Origin: Flavobacterium cheniae
GTDB lineage: Bacteria; Bacteroidota; Bacteroidia; Flavobacteriales; Flavobacteriaceae
Direction of reading: 5' to 3'
DNA length: 64,000 nt
NCBI RefSeq assembly: GCF_004363695.1
Contig: NZ_SNZC01000001.1
Coordinates: forward strand, 201,761-265,760
The first letter of the stretch is position 1. The number at the start of each line of letters is the position of its first letter. Shown here piece by piece: positions 35,861 to 45,303 of the stretch. The translations under genes and the position numbers were made by a program. The notes beneath the pieces are model-generated. The model had not been told where the DNA came from. It worked only from the letters and a program-made list of their open reading frames with translations, and did not search any database.

Positions 35861-36250
35861 TTGAAAAGAGTTGTTCATTATATTATAACCACATTAACCG
35901 TTTTTATATTCGGTTACTTGTTGTTGCATAGTAATGATACTTTGGCTGTTTCTCAACCAATAAAAAAGGAATCTACAAAAGAAATTTCCTTACATTTTAA
36001 TCAAGGAAAAATCGATTTTAATCAGGAAGGAATTCAGAAAGAGTCGATTTCATTAAAAACCAACCAAAATTATTCAGGTTCAAGTGAAATTGTTAGAAAA
36101 CAAATTCCTTCGTTTTTATTACCAACTTCTTTTGTTCAATTAGAAATATTTAATAAAAATAGTTTTGAAGTTTTCTTTGTTAAAAAGAACCTTTTAAATC
36201 TGTTTTTAAACACTTCAAGGATTATTTTTCCGTTTCATTATTTTTGGTAA
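35861..36250 (+). CDS. Hypothetical protein with N-terminal membrane anchor
   Basis: A 129-residue protein from a TTG start (MKRVVHYIITTLTVFIFGYLL); no ATG gives the hydrophobic N-terminus. One helix at about 7-23 is followed by a polar segment (QPIKKESTKEISLHFNQGK) and a C-terminal part rich in phenylalanine and leucine. I recognise no family. It starts 35 bases after the flavin oxidoreductase gene and may be co-transcribed with it. The non-ATG start and lack of family make it a modest call. Confidence 0.5.
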   Translation: MKRVVHYIITTLTVFIFGYLLLHSNDTLAVSQPIKKESTKEISLHFNQGKIDFNQEGIQKESISLKTNQNYSGSSEIVRKQIPSFLLPTSFVQLEIFNKNSFEVFFVKKNLLNLFLNTSRIIFPFHYFW

Positions 36251-36333
36251 AATTTATTTTAAGTTTCGTTAATCCCTTGTAAGTAATATACTTGGGAAAT
36301 TATATTATACACCTAATTTAAAATAAATTCAAA

Positions 36334-36804
36334 ATGGATATTACCAACACTATAATCGGAATCGTATTTTTTTCGTTAATCATTATTCCTATTTTCATCA
36401 TTAATAACAATGTTAGAAAAAGAAAAAATCAATTATTAAACACCTTAAACGAATTATCATCTGACAAAAACACGAAGTTTTCAGATACTGATTTTTGGGC
36501 AAACAATTCGGGAATTGGATTAAAAGGCAATATGTTGGCTTTTTTTAGAAAAGGAGAAGATGCTCAAGTTAATGAAGTTGTTGATTTAAAAGAGGTAAAA
36601 AAATGTTTTTTGGTTCAATTTGATAAACACGGAAACGTTCCAAAAAACAACCATGAAATTAATAAATTAGCTTTGCATTTAACGTTGAGCAATCACAAAG
36701 AGATACATTTAGTTTTCTTTCATGCTGATGCTAAGAATTTCATTATTGGTGAAGAATTTAGAATAGCTAAAAAATGGTTAGATATTATTATTAGTAAAAT
36801 CTAA
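36334..36804 (+). CDS. Hypothetical membrane-anchored protein
   Basis: A 156-residue protein with an N-terminal transmembrane helix (about 5-25, TIIGIVFFSLIIIPIFIINN) followed by a basic stop-transfer (NVRKRKNQ) and a cytoplasmic domain of mixed alpha/beta type (MLAFFRKGEDAQVNEVVDLKEVKKCFL, EIHLVFFHADAKNF). No family recognised. It ends in a strong bidirectional terminator shared with the convergent glutamine cyclotransferase gene. Confidence 0.7.
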   Translation: MDITNTIIGIVFFSLIIIPIFIINNNVRKRKNQLLNTLNELSSDKNTKFSDTDFWANNSGIGLKGNMLAFFRKGEDAQVNEVVDLKEVKKCFLVQFDKHGNVPKNNHEINKLALHLTLSNHKEIHLVFFHADAKNFIIGEEFRIAKKWLDIIISKI

Positions 36805-36808
36805 AATT

Positions 36809-36838
36809 AAAAAAGCCTCAGGAATGAGGCTTTTTTTT
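36809..36838. terminator. Bidirectional terminator
   Basis: AAAAAAGCCTCA and TGAGGCTTTTTT form a perfect 12-bp stem around GGAA. The genes on both sides converge on it. Confidence 0.93.
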
Positions 36839-36855
36839 ATGAATTTCTAGTAAAC

Positions 36856-37899
36856 TTACTCAACTTTAATCTCAAAAGTTTTATCCCAATTTTTACCCGT
36901 TACAAAATACGTTTTTGTTGCAGGGTTGTAAGCGATTCCATTTAAAACATCTATTTCTACATGTTTTGTAACTTTTGTTTTTAATTCACTTAGATTAATA
37001 ATAGCCTCGATAGAACCATTCTTAGGATTTATAATAGCAATAGCATCTTTTTGATACACATTTGCCCATATTTTTCCGTTAACCCATTCCAATTCATTAA
37101 CGGCTTCAATCTTAGCGCCATTGGTGTAAACGTTAATATAATCTTCAACTTTTAAAGTTTCTGGATTTAAAATGTAGATTTTTTCAGAACCATCACTCAT
37201 GTAAAGTTTTTCACCATCATTCGTAATTCCCCATCCTTCCATTTCGTAAGGAAATGTTTTTTCTAATTTAAAAGTTTTTGCATCATACACAAAACCTGTT
37301 TTTTCTTTCCAAGTCAATTGATAGATTTTGTCTTTTAAAACCGTAATTCCTTCACCAAAATACTTGTCTTCTAACTTAATTTGTTCGGTTACTTTTCCTG
37401 TTTTATAATCGATTTTTCTTAAAGATGATTCTTTGTATTGTCCCGTTCCTTCTAATAAAACACCATTATAGAATTCAAAACCTTGTGTGTACGCATTGAT
37501 ATCGTGCGGATAAGTGTTTATAATTTTATAGTTCAAAATCTTTGGTTCAGTACTTGCATAAATTGAAAATCCTGTAGTAATATCAATATTTTGTCCTTCG
37601 AAATAAACTAAAGCTTTAATAGTTTGGTTTCCCAATTTCTGATTGCTCAATGCAAAAGGCAATTTTTCATTTCCTTTTACCGAACCAATTTTAACTTCGT
37701 TAATGTAGTAAACAACAGAATCTATTGTCTTGTTTTCTTTGTTTTGAAGAACCAAATCGATGCTTTCTTCAAGCTTAAGAATAGGTTTTATCGTAGGATT
37801 TTCAATCGAAAATAAATTTTTTAATGCATTTTCATCATCTTTACACGAAGTAGAAATTACACCTAAAACAATGAAAGCGAATAGCTTAACTTTTAACAT
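36856..37899 (-). CDS. Glutaminyl-peptide cyclotransferase, lipoprotein
   Basis: A 347-residue beta-propeller enzyme of the glutamine cyclotransferase family, which forms N-terminal pyroglutamate. The start at 37899 gives a lipoprotein signal (VLGVISTSC, C19); a longer frame to 38043 would run through the SRP RNA gene and is rejected. The catalytic domain (about 110-345) shows PHDINAYTQGFEFYNGVLLEGTGQYKES, LTWKEKTGFVYD and LEWVNGKIWANVYQKDAIAIINP, the family pattern. About 90 residues between the lipid anchor and the propeller form a beta domain. Likely exported; natural substrates unknown. Confidence 0.9.
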   Translation of the reverse strand: MLKVKLFAFIVLGVISTSCKDDENALKNLFSIENPTIKPILKLEESIDLVLQNKENKTIDSVVYYINEVKIGSVKGNEKLPFALSNQKLGNQTIKALVYFEGQNIDITTGFSIYASTEPKILNYKIINTYPHDINAYTQGFEFYNGVLLEGTGQYKESSLRKIDYKTGKVTEQIKLEDKYFGEGITVLKDKIYQLTWKEKTGFVYDAKTFKLEKTFPYEMEGWGITNDGEKLYMSDGSEKIYILNPETLKVEDYINVYTNGAKIEAVNELEWVNGKIWANVYQKDAIAIINPKNGSIEAIINLSELKTKVTKHVEIDVLNGIAYNPATKTYFVTGKNWDKTFEIKVE

Positions 37900-37954
37900 G
37901 GTTGAAATATTTAATAAGGTAAATATACAATGATTTTTTATACTCACAATTGCC

Positions 37955-37984
37955 TTGCAAAAATATAAAAAGGTTGTATATTTG
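37955..37984 (+). promoter_or_regulatory. Promoter of the SRP RNA gene
   Basis: TTG at 37955-37957, exactly 19 bases, then TATATTTG at 37977-37984. This is a full-consensus Bacteroidetes housekeeping promoter placed 4 bases before the RNA. Confidence 0.85.
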
Positions 37985-37988
37985 CACC

Positions 37989-38082
37989 GGCAAGTCCTAC
38001 ACGACCAGCTCCTGCAGACTCCTCCAGGGTGGGAACACAGCAAAGGTATGTGGTTGTAGCGGTGCGATGTAGGTCGCTTGCC
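37989..38082 (+). ncRNA. ffs: Bacterial signal recognition particle RNA (4.5S)
   Basis: An RNA of about 94 nt. The ends pair: GGCAAG (37989-37994) with CTTGCC (38077-38082), continuing as CCTACA with TGTAGG. The apex holds the conserved asymmetric and symmetric loops that bind Ffh, recognisable as CCAGGGTGGGAACACAGCA, with a GGAA tetraloop. It works with Ffh and FtsY in co-translational targeting. A perfect promoter lies upstream and T-rich sequence follows the closing stem. Confidence 0.93.
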
Positions 38083-38107
38083 ATTTTTTATTTCTTTTGA
38101 ATTGCTG

Positions 38108-38129
38108 TCCCGATTGTTCGGGATTTTTT
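38108..38129 (+). terminator. Terminator after the SRP RNA
   Basis: TCCCGA and TCGGGA around a TTGT loop, followed by six T. A T-run also follows the closing stem of the RNA at 38084-38089. Confidence 0.75.
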
Positions 38130-38153
38130 ATTTTTACACCAATTCTAATTCCT

Positions 38154-39152
38154 ATGCAAATCACTTGGCAAATAGTTCGCTTACAACTAAAAGAAACGTT
38201 TTCAATTAGTTATGGAAGTTACTCGTTCAGAGAAGCTTTAATTGTTTCGCTTTCCAAGAACGGAAAAACAGGCTATGGCGAATGCACAGCAATTGATTAC
38301 TACGGAATTATTTTATCCGATTTCACTAAGAAGTTAGCCGAAATTCAAACTCAAATTGAAAAACAATCCATAAATCATCCTTCCGAATTTTATGCGTTTT
38401 TAGAAACTTTACAATTGCATTCTTTTCTGCGTTCGGCTTTAGATTGTGCGTATTGGGATTTATTTGGAAAGTTAGAAAATATGAGTTTCTTCGAATTAAA
38501 TTCGATAGAAGTAAAGCAATTACCCGAATCTTCCATTACGATAAGTGTTGCTTCAATTGAAGAACAGTTACAAAAAATCGCAAAATCCGATTGGAATAAA
38601 TTCAAAGTAAAATGGAATCATTACGATGAGAAAGCGTTGGATTTATTACTGAATTGTAAAAAAGAAATCGCTTTAGATGCGAACGGAAGTTTTTCTATTT
38701 CCGAATGTCAGCAATTGGAAGAAAATCCTGCATCAGCTCAATTTACTTATATTGAGCAACCTATGAAAATCGGAATTTCAAATTATTCCCATTTGAATGC
38801 ATCTAAATTTGCGAATTGGATGGCTGATGAAGATTGCCAAGAACAAACAAAACTTTCCGATTTAAAATCACACTATAAAACCATTAATATCAAATTAGTC
38901 AAAACAGGCGGATTAACTCCAGCTTTGGAACTAATTAAAGAAGCGCGAGTAAACGATTTTAAAATTATGATTGGTTGCATGACCGAATCAACTGTAGGAA
39001 TTTCAGCTGGTTCTGTTTTAGTTCCGTTAGTGGATTATGTAGATTTAGATGGCGCGAATTTAATTGCGAATGACATCGCTTTTGGAAGTACTATCGAAAA
39101 GGGAAAAGTATTGCTTTCAGAGAAAGTTGGGTTAGGAATTTCCTTGAAATAA
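38154..39152 (+). CDS. Dipeptide epimerase (enolase superfamily)
   Basis: A 332-residue enzyme likely to epimerise L-Ala-D/L-Glu or similar dipeptides, in peptidoglycan recycling. Capping domain: about 1-110. Barrel: the acid/base lysine lies in KFKVKW, metal ligands are D in ALDANGS, E in YIEQP and D in MADEDCQ, the second lysine is in NIKLVKTGG, and the substrate-binding DLDG motif near the C-terminus marks dipeptide epimerases. The start at 38154 (MQITWQIVRLQ) is chosen because the longer frame to 38097 runs through the SRP terminator. O-succinylbenzoate synthase is a less likely alternative. Confidence 0.87.
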   Translation: MQITWQIVRLQLKETFSISYGSYSFREALIVSLSKNGKTGYGECTAIDYYGIILSDFTKKLAEIQTQIEKQSINHPSEFYAFLETLQLHSFLRSALDCAYWDLFGKLENMSFFELNSIEVKQLPESSITISVASIEEQLQKIAKSDWNKFKVKWNHYDEKALDLLLNCKKEIALDANGSFSISECQQLEENPASAQFTYIEQPMKIGISNYSHLNASKFANWMADEDCQEQTKLSDLKSHYKTINIKLVKTGGLTPALELIKEARVNDFKIMIGCMTESTVGISAGSVLVPLVDYVDLDGANLIANDIAFGSTIEKGKVLLSEKVGLGISLK

Positions 39153-39189
39153 TATAAAGCCGTATTTTCGCACTATAATTCACATTAAA

Positions 39190-39993
39190 ATGAGTAAAGT
39201 AGTATTAATTACAGGTGGTTCATCAGGAATTGGAAAATCAATTGGCGAGTTTTTGCACCAGAAAGGTTTTTTGGTATATGGTACAAGTCGAAATCCTGAA
39301 AAAATCACGAATTCGATATTTCCATTAGTAGCTTTGGATGTTCGCGACAAGCAAAGCATTGTGAAATGTGTAGCCGAAGTTATCCAGAAATCAGGACGAT
39401 TGGATATTGTAATTAATAATGCTGGAGTTGGAATTACAGGTCCAATTGAAGAAATCCCAACCGAAGAAATACGAAATAATTTCGAGACGAATTTATTTGG
39501 TCCAATCGAAGTGATGAAAGCAGTTTTACCTCAAATGCGTGTTCAAAAATCGGGTTTGATTATTAATATAACATCGATTGCAGGTTATATGGGATTGCCT
39601 TATCGTGGCATTTATTCCGCTTCAAAAGGCGCTCTTGAATTAATTACTGAAGCTTTACGAATGGAAGTAAAATCCTTTGGAATCCAAATCACGAATGTTG
39701 CTCCAGGAGATTTTGCGACAAACATTGCAGCAGGTCGATATCATGCACCAGTTGTGATAGGTTCGGCTTATGAAGTTCCTTACGGAAACACCTTAAAAGA
39801 AATGGATTCGCACGTGGATAGCGGAAGTAATCCAAACGAAATGGCAGAAGCTATTTTTGCTATTATTCAAACTGATAAACCAAAAGTACATTATAAAGTA
39901 GGTGCTTTCATGCAAAAGTTTTCTATTGTTTTAAAACGTATTTTGCCTGATACGGTTTACGAGAGAATGTTGATGAATCATTATAAGTTGTAG
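39190..39993 (+). CDS. Short-chain dehydrogenase/reductase, classical type
   Basis: A 267-residue NAD(P)-dependent oxidoreductase. Cofactor motif TGGSSGIG (8-15), NNAG (about 76-79), catalytic serine in NITSIAGYMG and YSASK at about 155-159 with the catalytic Tyr and Lys. The residues after the second strand (GTSRNPEK) suggest NADP preference. The C-terminal extension (VGAFMQKFSIVLKRILPDTVYERML) is typical of SDRs related to 17-beta-hydroxysteroid dehydrogenases. Substrate unknown. It starts 37 bases after the epimerase gene. Confidence 0.9.
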   Translation: MSKVVLITGGSSGIGKSIGEFLHQKGFLVYGTSRNPEKITNSIFPLVALDVRDKQSIVKCVAEVIQKSGRLDIVINNAGVGITGPIEEIPTEEIRNNFETNLFGPIEVMKAVLPQMRVQKSGLIINITSIAGYMGLPYRGIYSASKGALELITEALRMEVKSFGIQITNVAPGDFATNIAAGRYHAPVVIGSAYEVPYGNTLKEMDSHVDSGSNPNEMAEAIFAIIQTDKPKVHYKVGAFMQKFSIVLKRILPDTVYERMLMNHYKL

Positions 39994-40071
39994 ATTAATG
40001 TTGAGTTAAAGGTGATGAGTGAAGTCAAACTTGTTTCAGTTCTAATTAATCTTGTTTTTTAAAAAATAATC

Positions 40072-40596
40072 ATGCAAAATATTTTCATAATAGAAGCCGA
40101 ATTACAAGATATTGAAAAACTTCAAAAAATAGGAAGACAAACTTTTTTTGAAACTTTTTCGGAAAGTAATTCAGAAGAAAACATGCAAAAATATTTGGAT
40201 GAAGGCTTCTCAATTGAAAAATTAACCACAGAACTTACCAATACAAATGCTGAATTCTATTTTGCTGTTCGTGATGCGGAAGTAATTGGTTATTTGAAAC
40301 TTAATTTTGGCGACTCACAAACTGAATTAAAAGATAATAAAGCCCTAGAAATCGAACGAATTTATGTTTCCAAAGAATTTCACGGTAAAAGCGTAGGACA
40401 ATTATTGTACGATAAAGCCATTGAAGTTGCGAAACAAAAAAACGTTAATTATGTTTGGTTAGGCGTTTGGGAAGAAAATCCACGTGCTATTAGTTTTTAT
40501 AAGAAAAATGGTTTTGTTGAATTTGATAAACACATTTTCAAATTAGGAAATGACGAACAGATTGATATTATGATGAAATTGAATTTAAAGAATTAA
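40072..40596 (+). CDS. GNAT family N-acetyltransferase
   Basis: A 174-residue acetyltransferase. Motif A is IYVSKEFHGKSVGQLLYDKAIEVAKQK with the acetyl-CoA loop, and motif B is WLGVWEENPRAISFYKKNGFVEF. The N-terminal IIEAELQDIEKLQKIGRQTFFETF resembles the PaiA/spermidine acetyltransferase group, so a polyamine is a possible substrate, not shown. Stands alone. Confidence 0.87.
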   Translation: MQNIFIIEAELQDIEKLQKIGRQTFFETFSESNSEENMQKYLDEGFSIEKLTTELTNTNAEFYFAVRDAEVIGYLKLNFGDSQTELKDNKALEIERIYVSKEFHGKSVGQLLYDKAIEVAKQKNVNYVWLGVWEENPRAISFYKKNGFVEFDKHIFKLGNDEQIDIMMKLNLKN

Positions 40597-40640
40597 TTTT
40601 CACCTAATCTTTAATTTGATTTTTGAACTTGCCCTTGTCC

Positions 40641-40671
40641 TTGAATTTGGAATTTTTTATTCGTACTTTTG
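40641..40671 (+). promoter_or_regulatory. Promoter of the transaldolase-like gene
   Basis: TTG at 40641-40643, 20 bases, then TACTTTTG at 40664-40671, a full TAnnTTTG. The -33 lies inside a short CTTG-rich repeat also seen at 51600-51630. Confidence 0.65.
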
Positions 40672-40683
40672 CCAAAACAATTT

Positions 40684-40702
40684 ATCCTGAGCTTGTTGAA
40701 GG
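40684..40702 (-). repeat. TTCAACAAGCTCAGG dispersed repeat
   Basis: The minus strand reads TCCTTCAACAAGCTCAGGA. The same core with one difference (TTCGACAAGCTCAGC) is at 63963-63977. This short motif is widespread between genes in Bacteroidetes as I recall. Here it lies in the 5' leader of the transaldolase gene. Confidence 0.6.
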
Positions 40703-40738
40703 ACAAAACAACACACAATACTTTAAAATTTAAAAAAG

Positions 40739-41395
40739 ATGAAATTTTTTATTGACACAGCTAATTTAGAGCAAATTAAAGAAGCACAAGAATTAGGAAT
40801 TTTAGATGGTGTTACTACAAACCCATCGTTAATGGCTAAAGAAGGCATTACAGGAAAAAACAATATTCTAAAACACTACGTAGACATTTGTAACATTGTA
40901 GACGGAGATGTAAGTGCAGAAGTAAATGCAATGGATTTAGAAGGTATGATTAGAGAAGGTGAGGAGTTAGCTGACTTACACGAACAAATCGTAGTGAAAT
41001 TACCTATGACTAAAGAAGGTGTAAAAGCATGTAAATATTTCTCTGATAAAGGAATCAAAACCAATGTAACCTTAATTTTCTCTGCTGGACAAGCTTTATT
41101 AGCTGCAAAAGCGGGAGCAACTTATTGTTCGCCTTTCTTAGGAAGATTAGATGATGTTTCAACAGATGGTTTAAATTTAATTGATGAAATTCGTCAAATT
41201 TATGATAACTACGGATTTGAAACTCAAATTTTAGCAGCTTCTGTGCGTCACACAATGCACGTAATTAACTGTGCTAAAATTGGTGCTGATGTTATGACTG
41301 GACCTTTATCTTCAATTACAGGATTATTAAAACATCCATTAACTGATATCGGAATTGCTCAGTTCATTGCAGATTACGAAAAAGGAAATAAATAA
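40739..41395 (+). CDS. tal: Transaldolase, small FSA/TalC-type
   Basis: A 218-residue TIM-barrel aldolase; Schiff-base lysine K87 in VVKLPM. It belongs to the small decameric group that includes fructose-6-phosphate aldolase. Two residues point to transaldolase rather than aldolase activity. E61 (AEV) stands where FSA of E. coli has Gln59, and F133 (SPFLGR) stands where FSA has Tyr131. The reaction would link erythrose-4-phosphate and fructose-6-phosphate with sedoheptulose-7-phosphate and glyceraldehyde-3-phosphate in the pentose phosphate pathway. It has its own promoter and a strong terminator. Confidence 0.92.
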   Translation: MKFFIDTANLEQIKEAQELGILDGVTTNPSLMAKEGITGKNNILKHYVDICNIVDGDVSAEVNAMDLEGMIREGEELADLHEQIVVKLPMTKEGVKACKYFSDKGIKTNVTLIFSAGQALLAAKAGATYCSPFLGRLDDVSTDGLNLIDEIRQIYDNYGFETQILAASVRHTMHVINCAKIGADVMTGPLSSITGLLKHPLTDIGIAQFIADYEKGNK

Positions 41396-41417
41396 TTTTC
41401 CTAGACTAGATAAAAAC

Positions 41418-41450
41418 AAAAAGCGTTCTGATTAGAACGCTTTTTTTTTT
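41418..41450. terminator. Bidirectional terminator
   Basis: AAAAAGCGTTCT (41418-41429) and AGAACGCTTTTT (41434-41445) around GATT, with a run of ten T. The transaldolase and the TlpA-like genes converge here. Confidence 0.93.
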
Positions 41451-41465
41451 ATGATTGTATTTTTG

Positions 41466-42869
41466 TTATTTCAAATTCTGTTCAAAATTCACATCAAACA
41501 AATTGGCAAAACCATTTTTAATGGTTCCATCTGCATTTAAGACGATGATTCTATGAATTTTTGTAATTACCCATTGTTTTCTTATCGTTTCAAAGTCTAC
41601 AGCGTGTAGTTCTTTTACGCCTTCAAAATTGTATTTTTTTAAAGCGTTTTTCCAGTTGGCAATGTTGTCATTCACATTAATGGCTATAAATTCATAATCT
41701 GGATATTTTGCTTGTAATTCCGTTACTTTTCTGTGAGAAGCTGAAAAATGCGATTCTGCATGACTCGTCCAAAAGAATAAAACAGTTGGTTTTTTAATGA
41801 CGTTATTAATGTCTAAAGGTTTATATACAGTATCAACTAATTCAATTTTAGGTAAACGATTACCCACTTTTAAATTCTGAACCGAATTATAAATTTCGGA
41901 AATTTCCTTTTTATTTTCTTTGTCAGTAGTTAATTGCAAATAACGTTCAATGAATTTTTGGTTGTTGTACATGTTTTGATCTTCTAACAAGTACATCATC
42001 GCTACATTATTTAATACTACATTTTTTACTTTTTGATTTTTAATTAAAGTATCGGTAATATTTAATTTTGTTATGTTATTTTCTAACGAATTTTCATTTA
42101 AATCTGCCTCGTTACTTTGTAAAGCAACGTTGTTCAACATAACACTCACATATTTAATGTATGGAGAATAATTAGTTAAAACCGCATTATTGAAATCAAC
42201 TTCTTTTCGGTGATTGTAATAGTCTTTTGGTAAACTAGTTCTAATATTTTCACCTGTTCTAAATTGGTGTGCGTATGGATAAATCTCTTTTTTGGTAATG
42301 TGATGAAAATCTAAACTTGCTTTTGCTACTAAATCAAAATTTTCGTCCCAACCAATTTCAGCTTTTCGTTTTAAGTAAAATGACTTACGAATGGCAAAAC
42401 TCGAATCGATGTTCTTGATAAAACTTTTTACATCTTTATCAAAATTGTCATACATAATAGAACGATCGGCTTCGTTTTTCAAAAATAATTCCATCAAGAA
42501 ATTGTTTTTTTCATCACCACGTCCACAAAAAACAACTGAATTATCAAAATCAAAAGTATTTACTCGAACCATTAAACTATCGTTCTTGTCAAAATAGACA
42601 TATTGATATTCAGGGTTGTGTTTAAAAGTGTATAAACCAGGAGTTAACGAATCAAATTTATGCATAAAGCGATTGTTTTTATCTAGATAAATAGTGTCAA
42701 TCACTTCGCCATCTTTTAAAAACAAAACATATTTCTCTTGAGGATTTAAGACTTCTCCTCCAAAATAAGCCACATAATTATCTTCCTTAAATACTCTTTT
42801 ACAAGAAGTTAAAGTAGAGAAAAGGACGATAGACAGCGGCAAAAAATATTTTATGTAATTCTTAATCAT
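41466..42869 (-). CDS. TlpA/thioredoxin-like lipoprotein lacking the CxxC
   Basis: A 467-residue exported lipoprotein (FSTLTSC, C23). The N-terminal half (about 30-120) resembles the DUF4369-type beta domain that precedes many Bacteroidetes TlpA proteins (AYFGGEVLNPQEKYVLFLKDGEVIDTI). A helical middle follows, and the C-terminal thioredoxin-like domain covers about 345-467 (GNRLPKIELVDT, PTVLFFWTSHAESH). At the redox motif W367-T-S-H-A-E-S-H replaces WCxxC, so both cysteines are missing. The cis-proline position also appears replaced (TKIHRIIVLN). It is unlikely to be a disulfide reductase and may act as a binding or chaperone domain. Confidence 0.82.
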   Translation of the reverse strand: MIKNYIKYFLPLSIVLFSTLTSCKRVFKEDNYVAYFGGEVLNPQEKYVLFLKDGEVIDTIYLDKNNRFMHKFDSLTPGLYTFKHNPEYQYVYFDKNDSLMVRVNTFDFDNSVVFCGRGDEKNNFLMELFLKNEADRSIMYDNFDKDVKSFIKNIDSSFAIRKSFYLKRKAEIGWDENFDLVAKASLDFHHITKKEIYPYAHQFRTGENIRTSLPKDYYNHRKEVDFNNAVLTNYSPYIKYVSVMLNNVALQSNEADLNENSLENNITKLNITDTLIKNQKVKNVVLNNVAMMYLLEDQNMYNNQKFIERYLQLTTDKENKKEISEIYNSVQNLKVGNRLPKIELVDTVYKPLDINNVIKKPTVLFFWTSHAESHFSASHRKVTELQAKYPDYEFIAINVNDNIANWKNALKKYNFEGVKELHAVDFETIRKQWVITKIHRIIVLNADGTIKNGFANLFDVNFEQNLK

Positions 42870-42991
42870 TCAATTGATTATTGATTTCTGAACAAATGTA
42901 TCAGTAAAATTCAAATTTTGTTGTTAATGTACAGTTAAAATAAACCTATATTAATTCTAAATTATTGTGTTCAAAAATCTACTATTTTTAG

Positions 42992-42999
42992 TACTTTTG
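42992..42999 (+). promoter_or_regulatory. -7 promoter element of the ABC-F gene
   Basis: TACTTTTG matches TAnnTTTG and lies 27 bases before the ATG at 43026. No clear -33 TTG at 19 bases. Confidence 0.5.
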
Positions 43000-43013
43000 C
43001 AACAGTTTTATAA

Positions 43014-44645
<1,632 letters not shown>

Positions 44646-44649
44646 TATG

Positions 44650-44685
44650 AATCCCGTTGCTATTTTTAGTAACGGGATTTTTTTT
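44650..44685 (+). terminator. Terminator of the ABC-F gene
   Basis: AATCCCGTT and AACGGGATT pair around a stem-loop with an inner CTA/TAG, followed by eight T. Confidence 0.88.
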
Positions 44686-44694
44686 ACAATACGA

Positions 44695-44724
44695 TTGCTA
44701 TTAGAAATATAAATTCTAAATTTG
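44695..44724 (+). promoter_or_regulatory. Promoter of pyrR-pyrB
   Basis: TTG at 44695-44697, exactly 19 bases, then TAAATTTG at 44717-44724. The start of transcription would be near 44728, leaving a 12-base leader. That rules out an in-frame ATG at 44722 and leaves no room for a PyrR attenuator ahead of pyrR. Confidence 0.75.
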
Positions 44725-44739
44725 TACAAACAACACACT

Positions 44740-45279
44740 ATGAGTCAAAAAGTTTTGCTCACTTCAAAAGAAGTACACATTATCTTGCATCGATTAGCTT
44801 GTCAACTAATTGAAAATCATTTAGATTTCTCCAACACTGTTTTAATAGGATTACAACCAAGAGGTAAATATTTAGCCGAAAGAATCAAACAAGTTCTAGA
44901 ATCGGATTATCAAATTCAAGACATTAAGTTAGGGTTTTTAGATATTACCTTCTTTCGTGACGATTTCAGAAGAGGTGAAAAGACATTAGAAGCTAACAAA
45001 ACTCAAATTGATTTCTTAGTTGAAGATAAAAAAGTGGTTTTTATCGATGACGTTTTATATACTGGAAGAAGTATTAATGCGGCTTTAACTGCGATACAAT
45101 CTTTCGGAAGACCATCAGAAGTAGAACTTTTAACCTTAATCGACAGAAGATTCAGTCGTCATTTACCCATTCAACCTGATTACAGAGGAAGACAAGTGGA
45201 TGCCATTAACAATGAAAAAGTAATTGTAAAATGGGAAGGAAATGACGGAGAAGACGCTGTATATCTGGTAACTAAATAA
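44740..45279 (+). CDS. pyrR: Bifunctional pyr regulator / uracil phosphoribosyltransferase PyrR
   Basis: A 179-residue type I phosphoribosyltransferase. The PRPP-binding motif VVFIDDVLYTGRS lies at about 94-106, and the N-terminal LLTSKEVHIILHRLACQLIE is typical. In Bacillus PyrR binds pyr mRNA and also makes UMP from uracil and PRPP. Here the leader is only about 12 bases, so classical attenuation ahead of this gene is not possible. The protein may act elsewhere or chiefly as an enzyme. It is followed after 24 bases by pyrB. Confidence 0.93.
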   Translation: MSQKVLLTSKEVHIILHRLACQLIENHLDFSNTVLIGLQPRGKYLAERIKQVLESDYQIQDIKLGFLDITFFRDDFRRGEKTLEANKTQIDFLVEDKKVVFIDDVLYTGRSINAALTAIQSFGRPSEVELLTLIDRRFSRHLPIQPDYRGRQVDAINNEKVIVKWEGNDGEDAVYLVTK

Positions 45280-45303
45280 ACAACAACACACAACTACATA
45301 TAA

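Noticed and set aside
37900..38043. N-terminal extension of the glutamine cyclotransferase
   Set aside because: It would cross the SRP RNA gene on the other strand and place the lipoprotein signal in the middle of the protein.
38097..38153. N-terminal extension of the dipeptide epimerase
   Set aside because: The extra residues are encoded by the SRP terminator hairpin; family members begin at the later ATG.
44725..44739. PyrR-dependent attenuator ahead of pyrR
   Set aside because: The promoter leaves only about a 12-base leader, too short for anti-terminator and terminator hairpins.
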